From Litorivita sp040371945 (GTDB lineage Bacteria; Pseudomonadota; Alphaproteobacteria; Rhodobacterales; Rhodobacteraceae), in NCBI RefSeq assembly GCF_040371945.1, contig NZ_BAABWS010000001.1, positions 434,001 through 498,000 of the forward strand: a stretch of DNA of 64,000 bases, written 5' to 3'. Numbering within the stretch: the stretch's first letter is position 1; each line of letters starts with the position of its first letter. Of this stretch, positions 33,666 through 42,335 are shown in pieces. Made by a program: the position numbers and the translations under genes. The notes beneath the pieces are model-generated. The model was not told the DNA's origin. It worked only from the letters and a program-made list of their open reading frames with translations, and did not search any database.

Positions 33666-34925
33666 CTATGCCCCGATCATGCGCATCAACCGGTCCTTTT
33701 CGCCGCTGTCGGTCTGGCGCGAGATCACCGCTGCCAGATCTTCGAGCGAGGCAATCGAGTGACCGGCGCGAAAGGCATCCACATGCGGCAACATCGCCGC
33801 AATGCCGCGCGCTTTGGGCGCAAATCCCTCCCAACGCAGCAAGGGATTGAGCCAGATCAGCCGTTTGCACGACAGGTGCAGCCGTTGCATCTCGCGCGCC
33901 AGATCATCGGGCGCATCGCGGTCAAGCCCGTCGGTGATCAAAAGCACCACCGCGCCCTGCCCCATCACGCGGCGCGACCAGTCGCGGTTGAAGGCGTGCA
34001 GGCACGATCCGATCCGCGTGCCGCCTTCCCAATCTTGCGCCTCCGCCCCCGCTGCGGCCAATGCCGCATCGACATCGCGCTGCGCCAGATGGCGGGTGAT
34101 ATTGGTGAGCCGCGTGCCAAAGGTAAACCCGTGCACCTTGGCCCATCCCGCGCCTTTTTCATTGGCCACCGCATGGAGGAAATGCAAAACCATCCGGCTG
34201 TATTGGCTCATCGATCCGGAAATATCGCAAATCACCACCAGATTGGGATAGCGCTCGCGCGGCTTTTTGCGCGCGAGGCTGCGGATCTCGCCGCCTTGGC
34301 GCATGGCGCGGCGCATGGTGGCGCGCCAATCCATCAGCCGCCCCATCGTGGAGGCCGCCGCGCGGCGCGATTTGATCGGTTTGACCGGCAGTGTCAGCCG
34401 CGCCAGCATCCGCTTGGCCTCGGCCACTTCCTCGGTGCTCATCTGCTCGAAATCCAGACTGCGCAGCCGCTCCTCGGAGGACATGGTCAGAGAGGCGTCG
34501 ATCTCGATCTGCACCTCTTCTTCGGGGCTGTCTTGCGCATCAGGCATGTCGCGGTTGGCATCGCCAAGCAAGGCCTCGGCGGCGCGTTTTTCGGCGGCCT
34601 GCGCGGGGCGGTCCTCTTGCACGCCGCGAATGGCGGGCAACATCATCGCCATCATATGTTCCATGAACCGCGGGTCGCGCCAATAGAGCCGGAAGACCTG
34701 ATCAAACACGCGCCGCTGTTCGGGTTTGGAGACGAAACAAGCATGTAAAACCCAATAAAAATCGCGTTTTTCGGTGAAGCCCGCCGCCTGCACCGCGCGC
34801 ACCGCATCCAGAACCGACCCCGGCCCGACGCCGATCCCCGCCTTGCGCAGGGCGCGGGCGAAATGGGTGATATTATGGATAAGCTTGGGGTTTTCGGGCA
34901 ATTCCAGCGGCAGATATTCGGCCAT
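33666..34925 (-). CDS. coxE: VWA domain protein CoxE
   Basis: The 419-residue protein has a C-terminal von Willebrand A domain with the metal-binding MIDAS start DISGSMSQYSRMV and later T/D positions (FGTRLTNITRHL, LITDGLDRDAP). CoxE works with the MoxR ATPase CoxD to insert copper and sulfur into the CO-dehydrogenase active site in the well-studied form I system. Its presence with a form II enzyme, which lacks the copper-binding Cys, suggests a more general activation role. It starts 3 bases after a 41-codon ORF. Confidence 0.9.
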   Translation of the reverse strand: MAEYLPLELPENPKLIHNITHFARALRKAGIGVGPGSVLDAVRAVQAAGFTEKRDFYWVLHACFVSKPEQRRVFDQVFRLYWRDPRFMEHMMAMMLPAIRGVQEDRPAQAAEKRAAEALLGDANRDMPDAQDSPEEEVQIEIDASLTMSSEERLRSLDFEQMSTEEVAEAKRMLARLTLPVKPIKSRRAAASTMGRLMDWRATMRRAMRQGGEIRSLARKKPRERYPNLVVICDISGSMSQYSRMVLHFLHAVANEKGAGWAKVHGFTFGTRLTNITRHLAQRDVDAALAAAGAEAQDWEGGTRIGSCLHAFNRDWSRRVMGQGAVVLLITDGLDRDAPDDLAREMQRLHLSCKRLIWLNPLLRWEGFAPKARGIAAMLPHVDAFRAGHSIASLEDLAAVISRQTDSGEKDRLMRMIGA

Positions 34926-34928
34926 CGC

Positions 34929-35054
34929 TCACCCCCGCCGCATCCGGCAGGGCACGATCAACAGCCCCGCATCCGCAGTGCAGGGCGCGCGCACGCCCAA
35001 AACCGCCGCGATCCGCGCCACAGCGGCGGGCAATCTGGCCGCGCGCGGCGCCAT
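34929..35054 (-). CDS. Possible 41-residue ORF coupling coxD and coxE
   Basis: The ORF begins at an ATG overlapping the coxD stop (ATGA) and ends 3 bases before the coxE ATG. The product (MAPRAARLPAAVARIAAVLG, then a short Cys- and Arg-containing tail) is Ala/Arg-rich and matches no family I know. The perfect spacing suggests that it is translated, at least to carry ribosomes from coxD to coxE. It may have no function as a protein. Confidence 0.4.
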   Translation of the reverse strand: MAPRAARLPAAVARIAAVLGVRAPCTADAGLLIVPCRMRRG

Positions 35055-35962
35055 CACACCGGCTCCAACTGCGCCGTGACCTCGTCCAAAATGCGTTTGG
35101 CTTCCGAACCTTGCAGCTTGGAAATGTCATCTTGGTATTTCAAAATCGCCCCGATTGTATCGGCGATGACCTCGGGGCTGAGGTTGATCACATCGAGCGC
35201 CAAGAGGCATTTGGCCCAGTCAATCGTTTCCGCCACACCGGGTTTTTTGAACAAATCCTCGGTGCGCAGCTTTTGCACAAAGGCCACGACCTCGCGGCTC
35301 AGCGCCTCGGAGGCTTCCGGCGCGCGGGCGTGCAAAATCTCGATCTCGCGCTCGAAGGCGGGATAATCGACCCAATGATAAAGGCAGCGGCGCTTGAGCG
35401 CATCATGCACCTCGCGGGTGCGGTTCGAGGTCAGGATCACGATCGGCGGCTCGGGGGCCTTGATGGTGCCAAGCTCGGGAATGGTGACCTGAAAATCCGA
35501 CAGGGCTTCGAGCAAGAACGCCTCGAAGGGCTCGTCGGTGCGGTCAAGCTCGTCGATAAGCAGCACAGGCGCGCCGCCGTCTTGCGGGCGCATCGCCTGC
35601 AACAAAGGCCGCTCGATCAGATAGTCTTCGGTGAAAAGCTCGGTCTTGAGGCTGTCGCGATCCGCGCCGCCCGAGGCCTCTGCCGTGCGAATGGCGATCA
35701 TCTGCTCGGCAAAGTTCCACTCATAGACCGCCGAGGCGGCATCAAGCCCCTCGTAGCATTGCAACCGGATCAATTTGCGCCCCATGGCCGCCGCGATGGC
35801 CTTGGCGATCTCGGTCTTGCCGACCCCCGCCTCGCCCTCCAAAAACAGCGGCCGCCCGAGGCGCAGCGACAAAAACACCACCGTGGCCAAAGCGCGGCTG
35901 CACACATAGTTTTGCGCGCCCAAGCTTTCTTGCACGTTCTCAATCGATGTCATCTCGCCCAT
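35054..35962 (-). CDS. coxD: MoxR-family AAA+ ATPase CoxD
   Basis: The 302-residue chaperone-like ATPase has Walker A GEAGVGKTE near residues 43-51, Walker B VLLIDELDR, and a sensor-1 region ILTSNRTREVHDALKRRC. With the VWA protein CoxE it remodels the Mo-hydroxylase to mature its active site. The start MGEMTSIENVQ has a GGGGGAGAG leader; the open frame extends further upstream, but that sequence is arginine/alanine noise across the divergent promoter region. It is the first gene of the accessory operon. Confidence 0.92.
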   Translation of the reverse strand: MGEMTSIENVQESLGAQNYVCSRALATVVFLSLRLGRPLFLEGEAGVGKTEIAKAIAAAMGRKLIRLQCYEGLDAASAVYEWNFAEQMIAIRTAEASGGADRDSLKTELFTEDYLIERPLLQAMRPQDGGAPVLLIDELDRTDEPFEAFLLEALSDFQVTIPELGTIKAPEPPIVILTSNRTREVHDALKRRCLYHWVDYPAFEREIEILHARAPEASEALSREVVAFVQKLRTEDLFKKPGVAETIDWAKCLLALDVINLSPEVIADTIGAILKYQDDISKLQGSEAKRILDEVTAQLEPV

Positions 35963-36239
35963 GGTCTCTCCCCCGACTTGCTGCGCCGCGCGAATGGCGC
36001 GCCCGTCACCGTGCAATGGCCCCGCGCCAAGTGCAACCTCGCCTAAAGTGCCATGCCGCGCGAGATGCGCCGCGACTCGCCCCGTGCGCGCCCCGTGCGC
36101 GCCCGCATCGCCCCCGTCATTGCGCGCGCCCTGCCCTTGAATTCTCGGCATTGCTCCGCAATTTTGCCCCATTCCCTTGGCATAAACCACGCCAACACAC
36201 CGCAGATAAAGCGGTGGAGCAGTTGTAAGGACCTTTGGC

Positions 36240-37256
36240 ATGCAGGATGGCCGACATATCACCGAGACCTCTTTGGCAGGGCTAAAGAAGGGCGAGTGGC
36301 TTGAGCAATTCGCGCGCATTGCGGATGAGGCGGGCTATGTGCAGCCTTTGGGCAAACGCCATCTGGCCGGTTTTGTCGATGAAGGCCCGATTCTTTTGGT
36401 GACCTTCGAAACCATCCAAGGCATCCAGACCCTCTCCGAACATGCCCATCCCATCGGCTGGAACCTCGTGCAATCGGAGGGCTGGTCGCATCTGGCGGTG
36501 GTCTCGGACGGCGATACATGGTTTCGCGATGCGCGCATCTACGGCTATTTCGACCGTCTGATCGACGACGGGTTTTTCGAGGATTTCGAAAAGGTCGTGT
36601 TTTACGGCACCGGCCCTTGCGGCTATGCCGCCGCCGCCTATTCCGTCGCCGCCCCCGGCGCGGCGGTTCTGGCGATCCAGCCGCAAGCGACGCTCGAAAG
36701 CGGCATGACCGAATGGGACGACCGTTTCGCCCATATGCGCCGCACCTCCTTTACCGACCGCTATGGCTATGCGCCCGATATGCTCGACGCCGCCGAAGAG
36801 GCCTTTGTGGTCTATGATCCGACCCAAGACCTCGACGCGATGCATGCCGCGCTTTTCACCCGCCCCAATGTCAGCAAACTGCGCTGCCGCAATCTGGGCG
36901 AGGCGATCCAGAGCCATATGCTGGAGATGGGCGTTTTGCCCGATCTGATCAATGCGGTCGGGCAAGGCGCGCTGGATGATGTCTATTTCGGCGAGGCGAT
37001 GCGCGCGCGGCGCACCTACGGGCCTTACCTGCGCCGACTGATGTCCATCACCGACAATGCCGAGCGCCCCTATCTGACCGCTCTGGTATGTGAAAACGTG
37101 CTCTCGCGCATGCATGGCCCGCGGTTTCGCAAGAAACTCGAAGACCTGCGCGCCATGGCCGAACGCACCGGCGTCAAACTGCCGCCGCCGCACGGCGAGG
37201 CAGACAGCGAGGATGCCGAGGGCGAAAACACCCCCGAGGCCGAGGTAAAGGCCTGA
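36240..37256 (+). CDS. Alpha/beta-hydrolase-like protein of unknown function
   Basis: The 338-residue cytosolic protein is of a type common in Rhodobacterales, sometimes labelled phosphoadenosine phosphosulfate reductase in databases, though none of the CysH motifs is present. A segment VVFYGTGPCGYAAAAYSVAA resembles an alpha/beta-hydrolase nucleophile elbow, but the position expected for Ser appears to be Gly, so it may be non-catalytic. The C-terminus is an acidic tail (GEADSEDAEGENTPEAEVKA). AAGGACC precedes the ATG. It is divergent from coxD and upstream of pyrC. Confidence 0.75.
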   Translation: MQDGRHITETSLAGLKKGEWLEQFARIADEAGYVQPLGKRHLAGFVDEGPILLVTFETIQGIQTLSEHAHPIGWNLVQSEGWSHLAVVSDGDTWFRDARIYGYFDRLIDDGFFEDFEKVVFYGTGPCGYAAAAYSVAAPGAAVLAIQPQATLESGMTEWDDRFAHMRRTSFTDRYGYAPDMLDAAEEAFVVYDPTQDLDAMHAALFTRPNVSKLRCRNLGEAIQSHMLEMGVLPDLINAVGQGALDDVYFGEAMRARRTYGPYLRRLMSITDNAERPYLTALVCENVLSRMHGPRFRKKLEDLRAMAERTGVKLPPPHGEADSEDAEGENTPEAEVKA

Positions 37257-37328
37257 GCAAGCGGGCGCGCACAGCGCGTGCCGTTTCCCCACTGGCCTTG
37301 AGGCGCGCAATTGTGTAATCGCTCTGCC

Positions 37329-38369
37329 ATGAGCGATACATTGACCATCATCCGCCCCGACGACTGGCACCTGCATCTGCGCGATGGCGCCATGCTGCGC
37401 GCCGTCCTGCCCGAAACCGCGCGCCATTTCGCCCGCGCCATCATCATGCCCAATCTCGTGCCCCCCGTGGTCACCGGCGCGCAGGCGGCCGCCTACCGCG
37501 AACGGATCATGGCGGCCCTGCCCGAGGGCATGAGCTTCGAGCCGCTGATGACCCTCTACCTGACCGAAGACACCGATCCCGAAGACGTCGCCGCCGCCCA
37601 TGCCAGCGGATTGGTCAAAGCGGTGAAGCTCTACCCCGCAGGGGCGACAACCAATTCCGCCTCGGGCGTGAGTGATTTCACCAAGGTCCGCGCGGTTTTG
37701 GAGAAGATGGCCGAGATCGGATTGCCGCTTTGCGTGCACGGCGAAGTCACCCGCGCCGATGTCGACATCTTCGACCGCGAAGCGGTGTTCATCGACACGG
37801 TGCTCGACCCGCTGCGCCGCACCACGCCCGAGCTGCGCGTGGTGATGGAACATATCACCACCAGCCACGGCGTCGATTACGCCCGCGCGGGCGGCGAGAC
37901 CCTCGGCGCGACAATCACCACGCACCACCTGATCATCAACCGCAACCACATCCTCGTGGGCGGGATCAAACCGCATTACTATTGCCTGCCGGTTGCCAAA
38001 CGCGAAGAGCACCGCCTCGCCCTGCGCGCCGCCGCCACATCGGGCGAGGCCACCTTCTTCCTCGGCACCGACAGCGCCCCCCATACCGACTCCAACAAAG
38101 AACAGGCCTGCGGCTGCGCGGGGTGCTTTACCGCCACCAACACCATGTCGCTGCTCGCGCAGGTCTTCGAAGAGGACGGCGCTCTGCCAAACCTCGAAGC
38201 CTTCACCTCCAAAAACGGCCCCGCCTTCTACGGGTTGCCGCAAAACACCGGCACGCTCACCTTGCGCAAAGCGCCGCCCAGCTACCCCAAAAAGATCCTC
38301 ACCGGCGAAGGCGAAGTCACCGTCTTCGATCCCGGCTACCCGTTGACATGGGAGGTCGCGTCCGCCTGA
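37329..38369 (+). CDS. pyrC: Dihydroorotase (class II)
   Basis: The 346-residue zinc enzyme closes carbamoyl-aspartate to dihydroorotate in pyrimidine synthesis. It has the HxH metal motif in DDWHLHLRDGAM, the carboxylated lysine in AVKLYPAGATTNS, later metal histidines (CVHGEV, MEHITT) and the catalytic Asp in FLGTDSAPHT. This is the E. coli-like class II form, similar in length. pyrE follows, separated by the inverted pair of 32-bp repeats. Confidence 0.96.
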   Translation: MSDTLTIIRPDDWHLHLRDGAMLRAVLPETARHFARAIIMPNLVPPVVTGAQAAAYRERIMAALPEGMSFEPLMTLYLTEDTDPEDVAAAHASGLVKAVKLYPAGATTNSASGVSDFTKVRAVLEKMAEIGLPLCVHGEVTRADVDIFDREAVFIDTVLDPLRRTTPELRVVMEHITTSHGVDYARAGGETLGATITTHHLIINRNHILVGGIKPHYYCLPVAKREEHRLALRAAATSGEATFFLGTDSAPHTDSNKEQACGCAGCFTATNTMSLLAQVFEEDGALPNLEAFTSKNGPAFYGLPQNTGTLTLRKAPPSYPKKILTGEGEVTVFDPGYPLTWEVASA

Positions 38370-38372
38370 TCT

Positions 38373-38404
38373 TTGCAGGTTCTTCAAATATCCCCGCCGG
38401 AGGC
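38373..38404 (+). repeat. 32-bp interspersed repeat, copy B
   Basis: Plus-strand copy with triplet TTC: TTGCAGGTTC-TTC-AAATATCCCCGCCGGAGGC. It starts 3 bases after the pyrC stop and forms the left arm of a long hairpin with copy C. Confidence 0.9.
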
Positions 38405-38442
38405 GCACAGATGCCGCAAGCGTTCGCGCCAAAGAGCTTCAT

Positions 38443-38474
38443 GCCTTCGGCGAGGATATTTGAAGAACCTGCAA
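38443..38474 (-). repeat. 32-bp interspersed repeat, copy C (inverted against copy B)
   Basis: Minus-strand copy, differing from B only at two positions in the GC-rich end (CCTCGCCGAAGGC). With B it forms a nearly perfect 32-bp stem and a 38-base loop between pyrC and pyrE, which could act as a terminator or RNA-processing site. Confidence 0.9.
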
Positions 38475-38530
38475 GCCGCGCCGCGCGACCTGCCGCCTTG
38501 ATTGCAAGAGACCGAACATAAGGACCTGCC

Positions 38531-39208
38531 ATGATCCCTGCTGCCTATCCCACCGCCGAAGAAATTGCCCGCCTGACCGCGCGGATGCTGCTTGAAATCA
38601 AAGCGGTGAATTTCAACACCGAGGAGCCTTACATTCTGGCCTCCGGCCTGCCCTCGCCCTCCTATATCGATTGCCGCAAGCTGATCTCTTTCCCGCGCAT
38701 CCGCAGCACCTTGATGGATTTTCTCACCGTCACTGTGATGCGCAACGCGGGCTTCGAGGCCTTTGACAATATCGCGGGCGGTGAGACGGCGGGCATTCCC
38801 TTTGCCGCGCTGGTGGCCGAGCGCATGGCGCTTCCGATGACCTATGTGCGCAAGAAGCCCAAAGGCTATGGCAAAAACGCCCGCATCGAGGGCGCGATGA
38901 GCGAGGGCGAGCGGGTGCTTTTGGTCGAGGATCTGACCACCGATGGCGGCTCCAAGCTCAGCTTTGTCGATGCGATCCGCGAGACCGGCGCGACCTGCGG
39001 CCATACGGCGGTGATTTTCTATTACGACATCTTCCCCGAGACGGTCAAAACTTTGGGCGATCACGGCGTGCAGTTGCATCACCTGTGCACATGGTGGGAC
39101 GTGTTGGCCGAGGCCAAAGCGCAAGGCGCCTTTGACGCCGCCACCCTTGCCGAGGTCGAAACCTTCCTCAAGGATCCGCGCGCATGGCAAGAGGCGCGCA
39201 AGGCTTAA
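38531..39208 (+). CDS. pyrE: Orotate phosphoribosyltransferase
   Basis: The 225-residue enzyme joins orotate to PRPP to give OMP. The PRPP-binding motif is VLLVEDLTTDGGSK, with the flexible catalytic loop nearby (RKKPKGYGKNARIEG) and FDNIAGGETAGIPFAA before it. The N-terminal region (NTEEPYILASGLPSPSYIDC) is typical of the alphaproteobacterial form. The sequence AAGGACCTGCC precedes the ATG. The gene sits 57 bases after repeat copy C and pairs functionally with pyrC. Confidence 0.96.
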   Translation: MIPAAYPTAEEIARLTARMLLEIKAVNFNTEEPYILASGLPSPSYIDCRKLISFPRIRSTLMDFLTVTVMRNAGFEAFDNIAGGETAGIPFAALVAERMALPMTYVRKKPKGYGKNARIEGAMSEGERVLLVEDLTTDGGSKLSFVDAIRETGATCGHTAVIFYYDIFPETVKTLGDHGVQLHHLCTWWDVLAEAKAQGAFDAATLAEVETFLKDPRAWQEARKA

Positions 39209-39512
39209 AAGCCCCCCGAGAGGGAGTGCGATCCGGTGCGTTTGATTCTCGATCCGGCCCGTCGCGGCACCGGCGACATCAGGCGCGCCGCGCGAGGTAA
39301 CGCAACGTCAACCAAAGGCAAAAACAGGCCGTATATCGCCAAATCAGAGGGCGGCGCCACTATATGTTGACCTGCGGCGCGGTGCTCTGCCAAGATAGGC
39401 GCATCCCTGACCGTTCCGCCGCGCGCCCGATTTATCCACAAAAACATACAAGTTGCGCGCCATGGGCCTTGCCCGTTAAGAACCCGCCTCAGGGATGTGA
39501 GTGGGGACAAAG
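39209..39512. other. Non-coding stretch upstream of dnaB
   Basis: The 304 bases between pyrE and dnaB hold no convincing gene. The only notable element is a perfect DnaA-box sequence (TTATCCACA) at 39432-39440, about 70 bases before the dnaB start. A 101-codon minus-strand frame has no clear start signal and atypical composition. Confidence 0.6.
39432..39440 (+). promoter_or_regulatory. DnaA-box sequence upstream of dnaB
   Basis: Exact match to the 9-base consensus TTATCCACA. A single box would fit DnaA-dependent control of the replicative helicase gene rather than an origin, since no cluster of boxes or AT-rich unwinding region is seen. Confidence 0.4.
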
Positions 39513-41024
39513 ATGAACGAAATTGCGGCTTTCAATGCGACCGGAAAAACGGCGGGCGCCGATGTGCAATCGCCCGATACCATGCCCCATTCCATCGAGG
39601 CCGAGCAGCAGCTTCTTGGCGCGATCCTGACCAATAACGATGTGTTTGACCGCGTCGCCTCGATCATCACCGCCGAGCATTTCTACGATCCGGTCCATGC
39701 GCGCATCTATGAGACCGCCGCCGCGCGCATCGCCAAGAACAACCTTGCCTCGCCCGTCACGCTCAAATCCTTCTTTGACGACGACGAAGGCCTCAAGGAG
39801 CTGGGCGGTCCGGCCTATCTGGCGCGTCTCGCGGGGGCGGCGATTTCGGCCTATGCGGTGCGCGATTATGCGCAGATGATCTATGATCTGGCGATCCGGC
39901 GCGAGTTGATCGAACTGGGTCAGGAAATCGCCAGCAAAGCCTCCAAGGTCGAGGTGCATTCCGAACCCAAAGAGCAGATCGTCGAGGCCGAGCAAAAGCT
40001 TTATGCCCTCTCCGAACAGGGCAAAACCGAAACCGGATTTCAATCGTTCTTGCATGCGGTGACCGAAGCGGTGAACTCGGCCAATGCCGCCTATCAACGC
40101 GATGGCGGTCTGGCGGGGGTCTCGACCGGATTGATCGATATGGATCGCAAACTGGGCGGATTGCATAAATCCGACCTCTTGATCCTCGCGGGGCGCCCGT
40201 CGATGGGCAAAACCTCGCTGGCGACCAATATGGCCTTCAACATCGCCAAAGCCTACAAACGCGGCATCCGCCCCGATGGCACCGAAGGCACGGTTGAGGG
40301 CGGCGTTGTCGGCTTTTACAGCCTCGAGATGAGCGCCGAGCAATTGGCGGGCCGGATCCTGTCGGAGGCCGCCGAAGTGCCCAGCCACCAGATCCGCTCG
40401 GGCGATATGACCGAAACCGAATTTCGCCGCTTTGTCGAAGCCGCCAAAAGCCTCGAAAGCTGCCCGCTTTATATCGACGACACGCCCGCCTTGCCGATCT
40501 CGCAACTGGCCGCCCGCGCGCGCCGCCTCAAACGCACCAAAGGGCTTGATGTGCTGATCATCGACTACCTGCAACTGGTGCGCGGCACGCCCGCCACCGC
40601 AGGCAACCGCGTGCAGGAAATCGGCGAGATTTCCATGGGCATGAAAGCCATCGCCAAAGAGCTTAACATCCCCGTCATCGCCCTCTCACAGCTTTCGCGT
40701 CAGGTCGAAAGCCGCGAAGACAAACGCCCGCAATTGTCGGACCTGCGCGAATCCGGCTCGATCGAACAGGATGCCGATGTGGTGATGTTCGTGTTCCGCG
40801 AAGAATATTACAAAGAGCGCGAAAAACCCGGCGATCACGAGCTTGATAAAATGGCCGCATGGCAAGAGGACATGGAACGCCTGCACGGCAAGGCCGAAGT
40901 GATCATCGGCAAACAGCGCCACGGCCCGATCGGCACGGTCGAGCTGAGCTTCGAAGGCCAGTTCACCCGCTTTGGCAACCTCGCCAAACAATGGCAACAA
41001 GGCGAGCGCGAGGATCAATACTAA
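39513..41024 (+). CDS. dnaB: Replicative DNA helicase DnaB
   Basis: The 503-residue hexameric helicase unwinds DNA at the replication fork. The N-terminal domain (PHSIEAEQQLLGAILTNNDV) is followed by the RecA-like domain with Walker A AGRPSMGKTS, Walker B VLIIDYLQLV, and QLSRQVESREDKRPQLSDLR with the sensor and arginine-finger region. The C-terminus is GEREDQY. The ATG giving MNEIAAFNAT is preceded by GGGGAC; a GTG 12 bases earlier is less likely. There is no intein. Confidence 0.96.
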   Translation: MNEIAAFNATGKTAGADVQSPDTMPHSIEAEQQLLGAILTNNDVFDRVASIITAEHFYDPVHARIYETAAARIAKNNLASPVTLKSFFDDDEGLKELGGPAYLARLAGAAISAYAVRDYAQMIYDLAIRRELIELGQEIASKASKVEVHSEPKEQIVEAEQKLYALSEQGKTETGFQSFLHAVTEAVNSANAAYQRDGGLAGVSTGLIDMDRKLGGLHKSDLLILAGRPSMGKTSLATNMAFNIAKAYKRGIRPDGTEGTVEGGVVGFYSLEMSAEQLAGRILSEAAEVPSHQIRSGDMTETEFRRFVEAAKSLESCPLYIDDTPALPISQLAARARRLKRTKGLDVLIIDYLQLVRGTPATAGNRVQEIGEISMGMKAIAKELNIPVIALSQLSRQVESREDKRPQLSDLRESGSIEQDADVVMFVFREEYYKEREKPGDHELDKMAAWQEDMERLHGKAEVIIGKQRHGPIGTVELSFEGQFTRFGNLAKQWQQGEREDQY

Positions 41025-41139
41025 CCGCCGCGCCCGCCCACTGCTCGCTCTGTGGCCCGCGCGGCTCCCCCACTCGGCCCCGCCCCTGCGCAAGCCATGC
41101 CCAAGCCGGAGCGCAGGCAAAACGACGCGCCGCCGCCCC

Positions 41140-41171
41140 TTGCAGGTTCCAAAAATATCCCCGCCGGAGGC
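41140..41171 (+). repeat. 32-bp interspersed repeat, copy D
   Basis: Plus-strand copy with triplet CAA after TTGCAGGTTC. It lies in the GC-rich dnaB-alr intergenic region. Confidence 0.88.
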
Positions 41172-41279
41172 ATCCGCCCTGCGCCGCGCCCCCCGCCCTG
41201 CGCCGCATCAGCGCCGATCCGCGCGCCCTTTAACCCTTTTCTCTTGACCTGAGCCATAAGACTGTCAAAACCCTCCCCC

Positions 41280-42326
41280 ATGTCTACTGCGAGTTTGAAA
41301 ATCGATCTGGATGCGCTGGTGGCCAACTGGCGTGCGCTTGACGCGGCCTCGGAGGGCGGCGTCGAAACCGCGGCTGTGGTCAAGGCCAACGGCTATGGCC
41401 TCGGGGCGGCCCGCGTCGCGCGCGCCCTTGCCCGCGCCGGTGCGCGCAAATTCTTCGTCGCCCTCGCCGAAGAAGGCGCCGCGATCCGCGATGCGCTCGG
41501 CCCCGATGTGGCGATCTATGTGTTCTCGGGCCATATGGCAGGCGACACCGATACGATTGCCGATCTTGGCCTCATTCCGATGATCAACTCGCTTGAACAG
41601 CTTTTGCGCCACTTCGAAAGCCTGCCCGACCATCCCTTCGGCATCCAGCTTGACACCGGCATGAACCGCCTCGGCATGGAGCCTGCCGAATGGGCCGCCG
41701 TGCGCGACATCGCGCTGGCGCAGGGGCCGGTTTTGATCATGTCGCATCTGGCCTGCGCCGACGAGCCGAACCACGCGATGAACGCGCGCCAGTTGCGCGC
41801 CTTTCGCCAGATGACCGACGATTGCGGCCCCGTGCCGCGCTCGCTTTCGGCGACAGGCGGCATTCTTTTGGGCCGCGCCTTCCATTTCGACATCACCCGC
41901 CCCGGCATCGGGCTTTACGGCGGCGCGCCCTTCGAGGCCGCCAAACCGGTGGTCGAACTGGAGGTGCCGGTGATCCAGACGCGGCTTGTCGCCAAGGGCG
42001 AAAGCGTCGGCTATGGCAACAGCTGGACCGCCCCCGCCGACACCCATGTCGCCACCGTCGCCGCCGGATATGCCGACGGGCTGATCCGCGCCATGGGGCC
42101 AAAAGGCATGCTGTTTTCCGGCCGCAGCGCCTGCAAAATCCTTGGCCGCGTGTCGATGGACCTGATCTGCGCCGATATCACCGCCCTTGAAGAGGCGCCC
42201 AAGAGCCTCTCGCTCTTGGGACCAAACCAAGGCGTCGATCAATTGGCCGACGCCGCAGGCACCATCGGCTATGAAATCCTCACCTCGCTCGGGCTGCGCT
42301 ACGCGCGCCGCTATACCGGCGGCTAA
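41280..42326 (+). CDS. alr: Alanine racemase
   Basis: The 348-residue PLP enzyme interconverts L- and D-alanine for peptidoglycan. The catalytic lysine lies in AVVKANGYGLGA, the second catalytic residue (Tyr) in SVGYGNSW, and the substrate-region MNRLGMEP and GRVSMDLICADIT are characteristic. It is somewhat short but complete. mlaE begins 9 bases after the stop. Confidence 0.95.
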   Translation: MSTASLKIDLDALVANWRALDAASEGGVETAAVVKANGYGLGAARVARALARAGARKFFVALAEEGAAIRDALGPDVAIYVFSGHMAGDTDTIADLGLIPMINSLEQLLRHFESLPDHPFGIQLDTGMNRLGMEPAEWAAVRDIALAQGPVLIMSHLACADEPNHAMNARQLRAFRQMTDDCGPVPRSLSATGGILLGRAFHFDITRPGIGLYGGAPFEAAKPVVELEVPVIQTRLVAKGESVGYGNSWTAPADTHVATVAAGYADGLIRAMGPKGMLFSGRSACKILGRVSMDLICADITALEEAPKSLSLLGPNQGVDQLADAAGTIGYEILTSLGLRYARRYTGG

Positions 42327-42335
42327 GGGCGCGCC

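Noticed and set aside
36282..38432. 716-codon minus-strand frame
   Set aside because: Antisense to the hydrolase-like gene and pyrC; no family features.
39205..39510. 101-codon minus-strand frame upstream of dnaB
   Set aside because: No convincing ribosome-binding site, atypical composition, covers the likely dnaB promoter and DnaA box.
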